Shown: one piece after another, positions 1-8,840 of the stretch | Layout of the letters: each line of letters opens with the position of its first letter | Numbering within the stretch: position 1 is the first letter of the stretch | Assembly (NCBI RefSeq): GCF_900188485.1 | Contig: NZ_FZPH01000004.1 | Span: 411,552 to 475,551 of the forward strand | Origin: Asanoa hainanensis | Lineage (GTDB): Bacteria; Actinomycetota; Actinomycetes; Mycobacteriales; Micromonosporaceae | Direction: 5' to 3' | DNA: 64,000 nucleotides | Program-made: the position numbers and the translations under genes | The notes under the pieces: model-generated | Seen by the model: only the letters and a program-made list of their open reading frames with translations | Database searches by the model: none | Told to the model about the DNA's origin: nothing

Positions 1-94
1 CCCGCCGCCAGGCCCGACCCGCCGCTCGGGCGCAACGCGCCGCCAGGCGCAACCCGCCGCCAGGCCCGACCCGCCGCTCGGGCGCAACGCGCCG
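1..94. repeat. Two-copy direct repeat, period 52
   Basis: A 42-base GC-rich unit at 1-42 recurs exactly at 53-94, giving a period of 52 bases, and is itself built from shorter CGCC/CGCAAC words. The window starts inside it, so more copies may lie to the left. No gene is visible in it. It may be a remnant of a non-coding repeat or of a low-complexity coding region. Confidence 0.6.
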
Positions 95-444
95 CGCCGT
101 CGGGTCAAGACCGCCCAGCACGGTGCCGCCGCATCCCACGGGCGCGCGCGACGCGCGAAGCGTCGCATCTCGGGCGCACCGCATCGCAGGGCAACCGCAA
201 CGGCAACCCGCGGGTCCGGAGCTCCGCGACGGCCCAATCTCAACGCGCCAGCCCCCGGGCACGGACCACGTCGGCGGCCAGATCTCGATGCGCGGCCAGG
301 CCTATCGCGTGGCCGAGCGCAAGGTGGCGATCGTCGAGGTCTGGACCGCAACCCACGGCCCCGAACGCAACGCGCCACCCAGCGACAGCCCAGACCTCGG
401 TCGCAAGCTGGGGCGTGTGCCACGTCAAGATGCGGCGGCGTTGA
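95..444. other. Gene-poor left edge, possible gene remnant
   Basis: I see no convincing gene in this stretch. A plus-strand reading from about 258 to 350 (residues such as ISMRGQAYRVAERKVAIVEVW-like strand pattern) has third-position GC bias and looks like the tail of some protein, perhaps a transposase C-terminal beta domain, but it lacks a proper start and quickly becomes low complexity. The base composition repeats motifs of the neighbouring direct repeat. I treat it as intergenic or decayed sequence. Confidence 0.3.
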
Positions 445-1248
445 CTAGGTCGTTAGGAGCATTCGCACCTCCGTGGGGGTGTGGCCGACGTGCGTGCGGA
501 TGGTGCGGCACAGGTGGGCCTGGTCGGCGAAGCCCAGGTCTGACGCTAGGCGGGCGCCGGCGGTGTCACCGCTGGACAGGCGGTCTAGGGCACGACCGAC
601 TCGTACCCGGTTGCGGTAGTGGGTCAAGGACACCCCCATCTCCCGGCTGAACGCGCGGCTCAGCCGATAAGGCGACGCGGACAGCGACGCGGCCAACGGC
701 AACAGCCCGCGCGCCGCCGGGTGGTCGGCGGCGATCGCCGCACGAGCCCGTGCCACCAGCAGCCGGTCGGCCGCCGAGCCGCCGTCAGTGGCCGGCACCG
801 GAGCAGCCGACGAGCGAGACGCCACCAACCCGAGCAGTGCCATCAGCGACTCGGCCAGCCGGTAGTCGCGGTCTAGGCCCGACGCCGCCCGGAGCAGGCG
901 GCGGTGGGCCAGGTCCAGACGTGCGTCGACATAGATCGCGGACATCGGCCGTTGGTCGCCGGCCACGTCTTGCCATAGCCGCGAGGACACCGAGATCGCC
1001 GTGCACACATCACCACCATGGGGGTGGGCGAAGCGTTCCTCCGCGCCCGGCACCGACACGTAGCCCACCGTCGGGTCCAGGTCGACGCCCACGCCGTCGG
1101 CCAGGCGGCGGAACAGGCCCCGGCTGGGCAGCACGACGGCGTGGGCGCGGGTCGACTCCACCGGCGACCAACCCGCGTGGTCGTCGGTGCAGGTCACCAC
1201 CCCGACGCTGAAGCCCGGCCCCGTGGCCAGCGCACGCCCCGTCTGCAT
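445..1248 (-). CDS. AraC family transcriptional regulator
   Basis: A 267-residue regulator with the AraC-type double helix-turn-helix at its C-terminus (about residues 165-262; the second motif reads SDLGFADQAHLCRTIRTHVG followed by TPTEVR). The first 150 residues would be the ligand-sensing domain and include a PHGGD stretch typical of AraC cupin-like domains. The ATG start at 1248 leaves 84 bases to the divergent VOC gene at 1333, so it probably controls that gene and itself. The effector is unknown. Confidence 0.85.
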   Translation of the reverse strand: MQTGRALATGPGFSVGVVTCTDDHAGWSPVESTRAHAVVLPSRGLFRRLADGVGVDLDPTVGYVSVPGAEERFAHPHGGDVCTAISVSSRLWQDVAGDQRPMSAIYVDARLDLAHRRLLRAASGLDRDYRLAESLMALLGLVASRSSAAPVPATDGGSAADRLLVARARAAIAADHPAARGLLPLAASLSASPYRLSRAFSREMGVSLTHYRNRVRVGRALDRLSSGDTAGARLASDLGFADQAHLCRTIRTHVGHTPTEVRMLLTT

Positions 1249-1332
1249 GTGAGCACGCTACGACGCCCGTACGACAAGAAATGGCAAGGATCTTCAAGCC
1301 CCACGACAAACCCCGGCGGCACCCTCGAGAGC

Positions 1333-1674
1333 ATGAATCTCGCCGCGATCGTCATCGACACCGCCGACCCGGCCAAGCTGGCCGCCTTCTACGCCGAGCT
1401 CACCGGGTGGGCGCCCGGCTACCAGGACGACGACTTCCACTACCTCGAGAACACGAACGGCCCGAATCTCGGCTTCCAGCGCGTGGCCGACTACCAGGGA
1501 CCCGGCTGGCCGGACCCGGCCAAGCACGCCCACCTCGACTTCAGCGTCCCTGACCGCGAGAAGGCCGTCGAGCGGGCACTGCGGATCGGCGCGACCAAGC
1601 CCGATTTCCAGCCTGGCGACACCTGGGTGGTGCTGACCGACCCGGAGGGCCACCCCTTCTGTTTGACCAGCTAG
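1333..1674 (+). CDS. VOC family (glyoxalase-like) protein
   Basis: A 113-residue protein with the vicinal-oxygen-chelate fold pattern: an N-terminal strand (NLAAIVIDTADPAKLAAFY), the second strand pair with HAHLDFSV, and the closing DPEGHPFCL motif. Single VOC modules of this length usually act as dimers in isomerase, dioxygenase or binding roles; the substrate cannot be told. The ATG at 1333 is chosen because the family begins at this strand; longer in-frame upstream sequence overlaps the divergent regulator. Probably first gene of a short operon with the next two. Confidence 0.8.
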   Translation: MNLAAIVIDTADPAKLAAFYAELTGWAPGYQDDDFHYLENTNGPNLGFQRVADYQGPGWPDPAKHAHLDFSVPDREKAVERALRIGATKPDFQPGDTWVVLTDPEGHPFCLTS

Positions 1675-1687
1675 TAGCGTCGAGCGG

Positions 1688-2230
1688 GTGTACGGGTTCG
1701 CGCGCCGGGAGTTTGTCTTCACGCTGCTCCGGCGCATGGCCGACTACCAGCCTGAGCTGGTCAAGGACGCGTACGCCCGGCTCGGGGCCAGCAAGGCCGA
1801 CTACCTGAACGCCTTCAACCGGTGGCAGACCATGCTGCACTCGCGACGGGCGCCGAAGGGGCTGGACCTGCTGCACGCGGTGCTCGGGCCCGAGGATCAC
1901 CACGAGACAGCCAAAGCCGGCGACGTCACCGCGACCGTCCTCCACTGGCGCCTTCCCCTCTGGCCCGACCTACGCTGGCAGGCGATCATCGGTGCCGCCA
2001 ACGTGGTCGTCGACGGCACCCTGGTCCGCGCGCCGGATACCCCACGGCCACAGCTGCCCGAAAAGCCTGAGCCCTGGTCCTGCGTCGTCGCCGACACCTT
2101 CGACCGCTGGCCCGACGCGCGACAGCGAAATCCCGAGGTGCCCAGTCGCTGGCTGGTCGAGACCGAGCGCCACCGGCTCTGGTTCACCCACGGCCTCCTG
2201 CAGCTCACAGAGGACCGGGACGGTGGATGA
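1688..2230 (+). CDS. Hypothetical protein, 180 aa
   Basis: I do not recognise this family. The GTG start at 1688 lies 13 bases after the VOC stop. The protein is charged and mostly helical at the N-terminus, then rich in Trp and Pro (WRLPLWPDLRW; a later RWPDARQRNPEVPSRW segment). It has no signal peptide or membrane segment. Codon use matches its neighbours. Co-transcription with the VOC gene and the following LuxR regulator is likely from spacing. Confidence 0.6.
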   Translation: MYGFARREFVFTLLRRMADYQPELVKDAYARLGASKADYLNAFNRWQTMLHSRRAPKGLDLLHAVLGPEDHHETAKAGDVTATVLHWRLPLWPDLRWQAIIGAANVVVDGTLVRAPDTPRPQLPEKPEPWSCVVADTFDRWPDARQRNPEVPSRWLVETERHRLWFTHGLLQLTEDRDGG

Positions 2231-2262
2231 CCGATCACACCCCGTGATGGGACCATCGGCAG

Positions 2263-4854
2263 GTGGAGCTGTGGGAGCGCGCCGCCCCGCTGGCCGTGCT
2301 CGACGACCTGCTGCGGTCGACGGCGACCGGCGGCCGCGTCGCGCTCGTCGCGGGTGAGGCGGGCGTCGGCAAGTCGGCGCTCGTCAAGGAGTTCGCCAAA
2401 AAAGCCGGCGCGCGCACCAGGTTCCACTGGGGATGGTGCGACCCCCTGGTCACCCCGCGCGCCCTCGGCCCCGTCCACGACATCGCCCGCCAGACCGGCG
2501 GCGCGCTGGCCGAAAGACTGGGCGACGGCGCACCGCTGGAGGACATCCTCGCGGCGGTGCTCGACCACCTCGACCACCCGGCCGCCCGGCCGGTGCTCGT
2601 CATCGAGGACGCACACTGGGCCGACGAGGCGACCCTCGACATGCTGGTGCTGCTCGGCCGCCGGATGAGCCGGCAACGAGCGCTGCTCGTGGTCACCTAC
2701 CGCGACGACGAGGTGGGCTCGACGCACCCCCTGCACCGCGTGCTCGCCACCCTCCGCGGCACGCGGATCAGCCTCGCCGCCCTGTCCGACGCGCGGGTCG
2801 CGCAGGAGGCCACCAGACACGGCCGCGACGCCGCCTCCGTCCTCGCGCTGACCGGCGGCAACCCGCTGCTGCTCACCGAGCTCCTCAGCACCAAGAGCGA
2901 TCGGGCGCCGGAGACCGTACGCGGCCTGATCCTCGACCGCATCAGCGCGCTGCCCGACCAAGCCGCCGACCTGGCCCGGCTCGTCGCCGTCGTGCCCGGC
3001 CGGGCCGACAAGCCCCTGCTCGCGGGCCGCGACGACCAGGTCGACGCCTGCGTGGCCGGCGGCGTCCTGGTGCCCGTGGACGACGGCGGCGTCGCCTACC
3101 GGCACGAGCTCCTGCGCACGGCCGTCGAGGACTCCCTCGCGCCGAGGCAACGCGCCGCGCTGCACGCCGAAGCGCTCCGAGCCCTGGCAGACGCGGACGG
3201 CGCCGACCCGGGGCGGCTCGTCCACCATGCGCGTGGGGCGGGCGACACCGACGCGGTGCTGCGCTGGGGCCAGATCGCCGCCGCCGCCGCGGCCCGCCAG
3301 GGTGCCAGGCGGGAGGCGGCCGACCACTACCGAGCCGCTGCCACGTACGCCGACCGCCTGCCGCCGCGACAACAGGCGGACCTCCTGGAGCGGTACTCGA
3401 CCGCCGCCTACCTGGCCGGCACCGCGAAGGACGGTCTGGAACCGCGCCGCGCAGCGATCAAGATCCGCGCAACACTCGGCGAGCCGGAGCCGCTCGGCGC
3501 GAGCTGGCGTTGGCTGTCCCGGATCGCCTGGTGGGCGGGCGACTCGGTGGAGTCCCGCACGGCGGCCGACCACGCCGTCGCGGTGCTGGCAGCCGAAGAG
3601 CCCGGCCGCGAGCTGGCGATGGCCTACAGCAACCTGTCCCAGTTGAGGATGCTCGACTACGACTTCGACGGCGCCATCGAGCTCGGCAGGAAAGCGAAAG
3701 CGCTCGCCGAAGAGGTCGGCGACGACGAGACCGCCATCCACGCCGCGACCAACGTGGGCAGCTCGGAGATGCAACTGGACCGGCCGGGCGGTCAACACAC
3801 CCTGGAAGAAGCGCACGCGGCGGCGGCCGCACACGGATTCGCCGACCACGCGACCCGGGCGCTGCTCAACGTCGCGGGCGGGCTGGCCGAACAGGCTCAG
3901 TTCACCAAGGCCGGACCCGCGCTCGACCGGGCCATCGCCTACGCCAGACAACAGGACCTCGACGGCTACGTGCAATGCCTGCTCGGCACCCGGGCGGGGG
4001 TCAAGCTCCAGGCCGGCGACTGGTCCGGCGCGCTGGCCGACGCCGAGGAGAGCCTCCGCCTCCCGGCCCAGGGCGGTGTCGGCCGCGTCCCAGCGTTGGT
4101 CGTCCTGGGCCGCATCCACGGCGCCCGCGGCGACCGGGCAACCGCCCGCGCGCACCTCGACGAGGCCGACCACCACGCCGGTCCGGCCCGCGAGATGCAG
4201 TGGGTCGCCCCGACCAAGAGCGCACGAGCCGAACACTTCCGGTGGTACGGAGATCCGGAGCAAGCAGCCGAAGAGGTACGCGCGGCCCTCGACCGGGCGA
4301 CCGGCCAGCACGCCGCCCCCCACAGTGGAGAGCTGGCGCTCAGGCTGTGGCAGGCAGGCGGCGGTGCCCACGCGCCTGCCGACGCGCTCACCCCGTACCG
4401 CCGGATGATCGAAGGAGACTGGCGCAACGCGGCCGAACAATGGCACCAGCGCGGAGGCCATTTCCTGAGGCTGGAGTCATTGGCCCGAGGCGACCGCGCA
4501 GCGGCCACCGAAGCGCTCCGTGGCCTCGACGCGCTGGGCGCCACCCAGGCGGCCGCCTGGCTGCGCGCCGACCTGCGCCACCGAGGCATCGAAAGAGTCC
4601 CGCGCGGCCCGAGGAAAACGACAGCAAACCACCCGGCCGGCCTCACCGCGCGCCAGGCCGAGGTGCTGAGGCTGATCACCGACGGAATGTCCAATGCCGA
4701 CATCGCCCTGACGCTGCGGCTCGCGCCGAAGACCGTCGACCACCACGTGTCGGCGGTGCTGGCGCGGCTCGGCGTGAGCAGCCGGGGCCAGGCGGCGGCC
4801 CGGGCACACAAGTTAGGGATTTCTCCCCATTCCTCGGACGGTCCGGCTGCCTAG
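2263..4854 (+). CDS. Large ATP-binding LuxR (LAL) regulator
   Basis: 863 residues in the classical LAL layout: an N-terminal AAA/STAND ATPase with Walker A GEAGVGKS at residues 31-38 and Walker B VLVIEDAHWADE near 106-117, a long helical repeat middle (about 300-760) and a C-terminal LuxR helix-turn-helix starting LTARQAEVLRLITDGMSNAD and ending near ARLGVSS. Such proteins are ATP-switched activators, often for sugar or secondary-metabolite genes. The GTG at 2263 places the P-loop at the expected distance. Thirty-one bases separate it from the DsrE-like gene, a candidate target or partner. Confidence 0.9.
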   Translation: MELWERAAPLAVLDDLLRSTATGGRVALVAGEAGVGKSALVKEFAKKAGARTRFHWGWCDPLVTPRALGPVHDIARQTGGALAERLGDGAPLEDILAAVLDHLDHPAARPVLVIEDAHWADEATLDMLVLLGRRMSRQRALLVVTYRDDEVGSTHPLHRVLATLRGTRISLAALSDARVAQEATRHGRDAASVLALTGGNPLLLTELLSTKSDRAPETVRGLILDRISALPDQAADLARLVAVVPGRADKPLLAGRDDQVDACVAGGVLVPVDDGGVAYRHELLRTAVEDSLAPRQRAALHAEALRALADADGADPGRLVHHARGAGDTDAVLRWGQIAAAAAARQGARREAADHYRAAATYADRLPPRQQADLLERYSTAAYLAGTAKDGLEPRRAAIKIRATLGEPEPLGASWRWLSRIAWWAGDSVESRTAADHAVAVLAAEEPGRELAMAYSNLSQLRMLDYDFDGAIELGRKAKALAEEVGDDETAIHAATNVGSSEMQLDRPGGQHTLEEAHAAAAAHGFADHATRALLNVAGGLAEQAQFTKAGPALDRAIAYARQQDLDGYVQCLLGTRAGVKLQAGDWSGALADAEESLRLPAQGGVGRVPALVVLGRIHGARGDRATARAHLDEADHHAGPAREMQWVAPTKSARAEHFRWYGDPEQAAEEVRAALDRATGQHAAPHSGELALRLWQAGGGAHAPADALTPYRRMIEGDWRNAAEQWHQRGGHFLRLESLARGDRAAATEALRGLDALGATQAAAWLRADLRHRGIERVPRGPRKTTANHPAGLTARQAEVLRLITDGMSNADIALTLRLAPKTVDHHVSAVLARLGVSSRGQAAARAHKLGISPHSSDGPAA

Positions 4855-4885
4855 CGTCGAGGGCAACCACACCGAGGAGGAAGAA

Positions 4886-5251
4886 ATGCCTGGTAAAGCC
4901 GTAGTCAGCCTGACCACCGGTCTGGAGGACCCGGAGAAGGTGACCGTCGCGTTCCTGGTCGCGGTCGGTGCCGCCGAGTCGGGCCGGCCGACGCTGATGT
5001 TCCTGACCAAGGAGGCCACCCGGCTGGCCCTGGACGGCATCGCGGTCGGCACGGCGTGTGCCGGTTGCCCGCCGCTGGCCGACCTGATCCGGCGGTACGC
5101 GGCGGCGGGCGGCAAGCTGCTCGTCTGCCCGATCTGCTTCAACGCCCGCGAGCTGGACAAGGGCGACCTGATCGACAACGCCGAGATCGGTGGCACGGTG
5201 CCGATGTGGGAATGGATCGGCGACGAGGGGGCCACCACGTTCAGCTACTGA
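4886..5251 (+). CDS. DsrE/DsrF-like family protein
   Basis: A 121-residue protein of the DsrE-like fold: a first strand KAVVSLTTGLEDPEKV, a second strand PTLMFLTKEA, and a conserved cysteine region KLLVCPICFNAR. Cys residues occur also in TACAGCPP. Members of this fold relay sulfur or are of unknown role. An excellent ribosome site (GAGGAGG, about 6 bases upstream) fixes the start at 4886. It follows the LAL regulator closely and is followed by a terminator hairpin, so both genes likely end one transcript. Confidence 0.8.
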   Translation: MPGKAVVSLTTGLEDPEKVTVAFLVAVGAAESGRPTLMFLTKEATRLALDGIAVGTACAGCPPLADLIRRYAAAGGKLLVCPICFNARELDKGDLIDNAEIGGTVPMWEWIGDEGATTFSY

Positions 5252-5271
5252 CGAAACCCGCTGAACCCTTG

Positions 5272-5311
5272 GCGACCGCCGCTCGTACCCACTGTCGGCG
5301 GTCGCTTCTCT
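5272..5311 (+). terminator. Terminator hairpin after DsrE-like gene
   Basis: A 10-bp perfect stem, GCGACCGCCG at 5272-5281 with CGGCGGTCGC at 5296-5305, with a 14-base loop and a following TTCTCT tract. It sits 20 bases after the plus-strand stop codon and fits an intrinsic terminator, although the T-tract is short. Confidence 0.65.
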
Positions 5312-5334
5312 CCGCAAAGCCGAGCGACCACCGG

Positions 5335-5372
5335 GTGCGGCGCCGCCTCTCCCCCAGGAGGCGGCGGCGCAC
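5335..5372 (-). terminator. Terminator-like hairpin after response regulator
   Basis: The arms 5335-5349 and 5358-5372 pair over 15 bases with one mismatch around an 8-base loop. It lies 11 bases beyond the minus-strand response-regulator stop and probably ends the ABC/two-component operon. No clear U-tract follows, as is common in very GC-rich actinobacteria. Confidence 0.55.
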
Positions 5373-5383
5373 CGACCAGTCAG

Positions 5384-6013
5384 CTACCCCTTGGGCGTAA
5401 GCAGGCCGCGGTGGAACGCCTCCGCCACCGCGGCCGCCCGATCTCCGACGCCGAGCTTGGCGTAGATGTTGAGCAGATGCGTCTTGACCGTCGCCTCGCT
5501 GATGAACAACGTCGCGGCCGCCTCCCGGTTGTTCTTCCCCGCCGCGACGAGCTCGAGCACCTGGAGCTCGCGCTGGCTGAGCGGCCCGGCACCCGGTGCC
5601 CGCACCCGGTTCATCAGCTTGCCGGCCACCGCGGGCGACAGCACCGACTCGCCCCGGGCCGCCGCCCGCACCGCCCGCAGCAACTCGTCGCGCGGTGCGT
5701 CCTTGAGCAGGTAGCCGGTCGCGCCCGCCTCGATCGCGGGCACCACGTAGCTGTCGGTGTCGTACGTCGTCAGCACCAGCACCCGGCTCGACAGGCCCAG
5801 TCGGGACAACGAGCCGATCGCCGTGACCCCGTCGGTGCCCGGCATCCGCAGGTCCATCAGGATCACGTCGGGCCGCAGCGCCCGGGCCAGCCGCACCGCC
5901 TCGTCGCCGTCGCCGGCCTCGCCGACCACCTCGAAGTCCGGGTCACTGGCGAACATGCCCGTCAGGCCGTTGCGGACGACCGGATGGTCGTCGACGACCA
6001 GCAGCGTGATCAT
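5384..6013 (-). CDS. NarL/LuxR family response regulator
   Basis: 209 residues: an N-terminal receiver with the acidic pair in LLVVDDH, the phosphoacceptor Asp54 in LMDLRMPG, and Lys in YLLKDA; then a LuxR-type DNA-binding domain (SQRELQVLELVAAGKNNREA ... VKTHLLNIYAKLGV). Its ATG overlaps the kinase stop (ATGA), so the two are translationally coupled. It is the last gene of a four-gene operon and most likely controls the ABC exporter encoded with it. Confidence 0.93.
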   Translation of the reverse strand: MITLLVVDDHPVVRNGLTGMFASDPDFEVVGEAGDGDEAVRLARALRPDVILMDLRMPGTDGVTAIGSLSRLGLSSRVLVLTTYDTDSYVVPAIEAGATGYLLKDAPRDELLRAVRAAARGESVLSPAVAGKLMNRVRAPGAGPLSQRELQVLELVAAGKNNREAAATLFISEATVKTHLLNIYAKLGVGDRAAAVAEAFHRGLLTPKG

Positions 6014-7248
6014 GCGGGCACCGCCGCCGAGATCGCCGTGCCGGACCGTGGCTCGGACTCGACCTGGAGCGTCCCGGACAACCCCTCGATCCGTTGCCGC
6101 ATCGCGACGAGACCGAACCCGCCGGCCGACACCGGTGGCACGGCCGGATCGAAGCCACACCCGTCGTCGCGTACGTCGAGCGCCACCGAGTCGTCCAGAT
6201 AGGACAGGGTCAGCCCGACCCGGCCGGCGCCGGCGTGTGCCGCGACGTTCGCGAGCGCCTCCTGGGCGGTACGCAGCAGCGCGAGCTCCGCCTCCGGCGA
6301 CATCGGCCGCTCGGTGCCGGTCGTGGTCACCTCGACCGGGATGCCGTGCCGGGCCGACCAGCTCCGGGCGACCCCAGCCAGCGCGTCGGCCAGCCGGGCG
6401 TCCCGCAACGGCTCGGGGCGCAGCGCGTGCACCGACCGGCGGGCCTCCCGCAGGCTCTCCCGGGCCAGGTCGGTGGCGGCGGTCAGGTGCCGCCGCCACC
6501 GGTCGGTCTCCGCTGCCGCCGAGGCCGCCTGGAGCTGGGTGATGATGCCGGTCAGCCCCTGCGCCAGGGTGTCGTGGATCTCCCCGGCCATCCGCTGCCG
6601 CTCGTCGTGGACCCCGGCCTCCCGCGCCTGGGTCAGCAGGCGCTCGTGCAGGGCGGCGTTCTCGGCGAGCGTGCCCTCCAGCTGCCGGTTCGCTTCGGCC
6701 AGCTCGTCCATCGCCCGTCGGCGGGCGGCGCCCTCCTGGTCGTTGTTCCAGTCGATCCAGGCGAACGCGCACATCGGCACGGCGTTGATCAGGATGATCG
6801 CCGCGTACCACCCGATCGCCTCACCGGAGTCGAAGGCGATCCCGGACGCCTGGGCGAGGCCGGCCGCGACGGCGACCGCCGCGACCCCCGGGATCCGCCA
6901 CGGCCACCGCAGGATGCCGAAGGCGAAGAAGTAGCCGGCCGGGGTCAGGAAGCCGAACCAGGGCGCGATCATGACGAGGGCCAGCAGGATCGCCAGGAAG
7001 CCGACGAAGAACACCGCCATCAGCACCGGCCGTACGCGCCACGCGGGGCGCAGGGTGTAGAGGCAGAACACCCACACCGCCGCCAGCAGGCAGAGCCCCA
7101 GGACCTGCAGGGTCTCCCGCGTCGAGTCGGTCAGCAGGGGGCTGAACCCGCCGAGGAAGGCCAGCAGCGCGTACGGAGCCAGGTTCGCCCACCGGGCCCA
7201 GCGGAGGGTGGCCTCGTCGGCCTCCGACCACGGCATCGCGTTCGGCAT
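6010..7248 (-). CDS. Sensor histidine kinase (HisKA_3 type)
   Basis: 412 residues. Five or so hydrophobic segments in residues 20-160 form a membrane sensor; a short coiled region follows (about 170-210); the HisKA_3 dimerisation box ERQRMAGEIHDTLAQG carries the phospho-accepting His225; a HATPase domain ends the protein (VRDDGCGFDP, GGFGLVAMRQR). This is the DesK/NarX-like kinase class that pairs with LuxR-type regulators. It starts 9 bases after the permease stop. Membrane-sensor kinases of this arrangement often sense envelope or antibiotic stress; the signal here is unknown. Confidence 0.93.
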   Translation of the reverse strand: MPNAMPWSEADEATLRWARWANLAPYALLAFLGGFSPLLTDSTRETLQVLGLCLLAAVWVFCLYTLRPAWRVRPVLMAVFFVGFLAILLALVMIAPWFGFLTPAGYFFAFGILRWPWRIPGVAAVAVAAGLAQASGIAFDSGEAIGWYAAIILINAVPMCAFAWIDWNNDQEGAARRRAMDELAEANRQLEGTLAENAALHERLLTQAREAGVHDERQRMAGEIHDTLAQGLTGIITQLQAASAAAETDRWRRHLTAATDLARESLREARRSVHALRPEPLRDARLADALAGVARSWSARHGIPVEVTTTGTERPMSPEAELALLRTAQEALANVAAHAGAGRVGLTLSYLDDSVALDVRDDGCGFDPAVPPVSAGGFGLVAMRQRIEGLSGTLQVESEPRSGTAISAAVPA

Positions 7249-7257
7249 GGTTGGAAC

Positions 7258-8004
7258 CTACTCCCACCGGAAGAGGCGGACGCCGAGCGAACCGGTCCCC
7301 ACGACGTAGCCGGCGAGCAGCAGCAGCCGCCAGGCCGGCGGCCAGTGACCCGCCGTGGAGTCGGACAGCGCCTGGACCGCGGCGCCGAGTGGTGTGGCCT
7401 CGCTCACGTGCCGCAGCACCGGCGGCATGGCCTCGATCGGCAGCCACAGCCCGGCGAAGAACATCATCACGTAGAACAGCACGGACCCGATCGCGTTGGC
7501 CGCCTTCGCGGTCGGGGTGACCGCGGCCACCAGCACCGCGACGCCGATCAGGGCCAGGGCGGCGAGCACCGCGCTGAGCGTGAACGCGAGGGGCTGTCGC
7601 GGCAGCGGCACGTCGAACGCGAGCCGCGCCACCGCGAGCAGCAGCACGACCGAGACCAGCGCCGTGCCGAGGCAGATCGCGAACTGGGCGCCGAGGACCT
7701 GGGCCGGCCCGACCGGGGTGGTACGCAGCCGGCGCAGCACCCCCTGCTCCCGGTAGCTGGCCAGCGTCGGCGGGAGGCTGTTGAGCGCCAACATCGCGAT
7801 CACGAAACCCACCAGGATCGGCGTGTACGTGTAGAGCAGCGGCTGCCCGTCGATGCCGTTGGCCGGATCGGTGAAGAAGTCGAGGTTGCCGAACACGCAC
7901 AGCAGGGCGGTCGGGAACAGCACGCCGAAGATCGGCCCGACCTTGTCGCGCAGGAACAGGGTGAACTCGGTGGCGGTCAGCCGCCGCAGGGCGTCAGTGG
8001 ACAT
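7258..8004 (-). CDS. ABC-2 type transporter permease
   Basis: A 248-residue membrane protein with about six hydrophobic segments and the ABC-2 family layout: cytoplasmic N-terminus (TATEFTLFLRDK), a long first segment, and a conserved EQGVLRRLRTTPVGP stretch before the central membrane segments. It would form the channel with the ATPase encoded just upstream, whose 3' end it overlaps by 11 bases. The cargo is unknown; drugs or lipids are usual for this exporter class. Confidence 0.9.
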   Translation of the reverse strand: MSTDALRRLTATEFTLFLRDKVGPIFGVLFPTALLCVFGNLDFFTDPANGIDGQPLLYTYTPILVGFVIAMLALNSLPPTLASYREQGVLRRLRTTPVGPAQVLGAQFAICLGTALVSVVLLLAVARLAFDVPLPRQPLAFTLSAVLAALALIGVAVLVAAVTPTAKAANAIGSVLFYVMMFFAGLWLPIEAMPPVLRHVSEATPLGAAVQALSDSTAGHWPPAWRLLLLAGYVVGTGSLGVRLFRWE

Positions 8005-8743
8005 CGGTGGTCTCCCCGGTCAGTGCGACGAAGGCGTCTTCCAGCGTGGCCCGCTCGACACCGAGGTCGGCGGCGGCGCGTTTGGTCAGGGCGGCCGGGG
8101 TGTCGACGGCGACGACCCGGCCGGCGTCGATCACGGCGACCCGGTCGCAGAGGCGCTCGGCCTCGTCCATGAAGTGGGTGACCAGCAGGATGGTGACGCC
8201 GCTGGCCCGGACGTCCTCGATCAGCCGCCAGGTCTCCCGCCGGGCGCGGGGGTCGAGCCCGGTGGTGAGCTCGTCGAGCACGGCGACCCGCGGGTTGCCG
8301 ATCAGTGCCAGCGCGATCGAGAGCCGCTGTTGCTGGCCGCCGGAGAGCTTGCCGAACCGGGTGTCGCGGATGCCGTCGAGCCCCAGCGCGGCCATCAGGT
8401 CGGCCGGGTCGGCCGGCCGCCGGTAGAACGACCGGTAGAGGTCGAGGGCCTCGCCGACCCGCAGCTTCTCGGGCAGGTGGGCACCTTGGAGCTGGACGCC
8501 GAGCCGCTGGGTCAGCTCGGCGCGGTCGCGCACCGGGTCGAGCCCGAACACCCGGATCGTGCCCCGGTCGGCCCGGCGCAGCCCTTCCACGCACTCGACC
8601 GTGGTGGTCTTGCCCGCGCCGTTCGACCCGAGGATCCCGAAGATCTCCCCCTCGTCGACCCGGAACGAGACGTCGTCGACGGCGACCTTGTCGCCGTACC
8701 TCTTGTGTAACTCCTGAACCTCGATAACCGCTGTCATGCCCAT
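7994..8743 (-). CDS. ABC transporter ATP-binding protein
   Basis: About 249 residues from the first of two nearby starts (8743 or 8737, MGMTAV). Walker A GSNGAGKTTT, signature LSGGQQQRLSIA, Walker B VAVLDELTTGLDP and the switch His in LLVTHFMDEAE are all present; the residue after the Walker B Asp is Glu, as needed for hydrolysis. It is the first gene of the exporter/two-component operon that runs to 5384. Longer in-frame sequence upstream is Arg-rich and unlike the family, so the internal start is preferred. Confidence 0.92.
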   Translation of the reverse strand: MGMTAVIEVQELHKRYGDKVAVDDVSFRVDEGEIFGILGSNGAGKTTTVECVEGLRRADRGTIRVFGLDPVRDRAELTQRLGVQLQGAHLPEKLRVGEALDLYRSFYRRPADPADLMAALGLDGIRDTRFGKLSGGQQQRLSIALALIGNPRVAVLDELTTGLDPRARRETWRLIEDVRASGVTILLVTHFMDEAERLCDRVAVIDAGRVVAVDTPAALTKRAAADLGVERATLEDAFVALTGETTDVH

Positions 8744-8840
8744 AAGCCTCGGCCCGGCAGCGCGACGCGGGCACCGACCAGCTAGCGACGCGGCGGCCGG
8801 CCGCGGTGGATTTCGCCGGTCAACCGATCGGTGGATAGAC

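Noticed and set aside
95-444. Transposase C-terminal remnant
   Set aside because: The beta-strand pattern is only suggestive, with no DDE motif and no inverted repeats; kept as an unassigned stretch.
1897-4461. Very long minus-strand open frame (854 codons) and a long plus-strand one at 2433-4904 over the LAL gene
   Set aside because: They lie inside the LAL coding region in other frames; translations are Arg/Gly/Pro-rich with no motif, the usual shadow of high-GC coding DNA.
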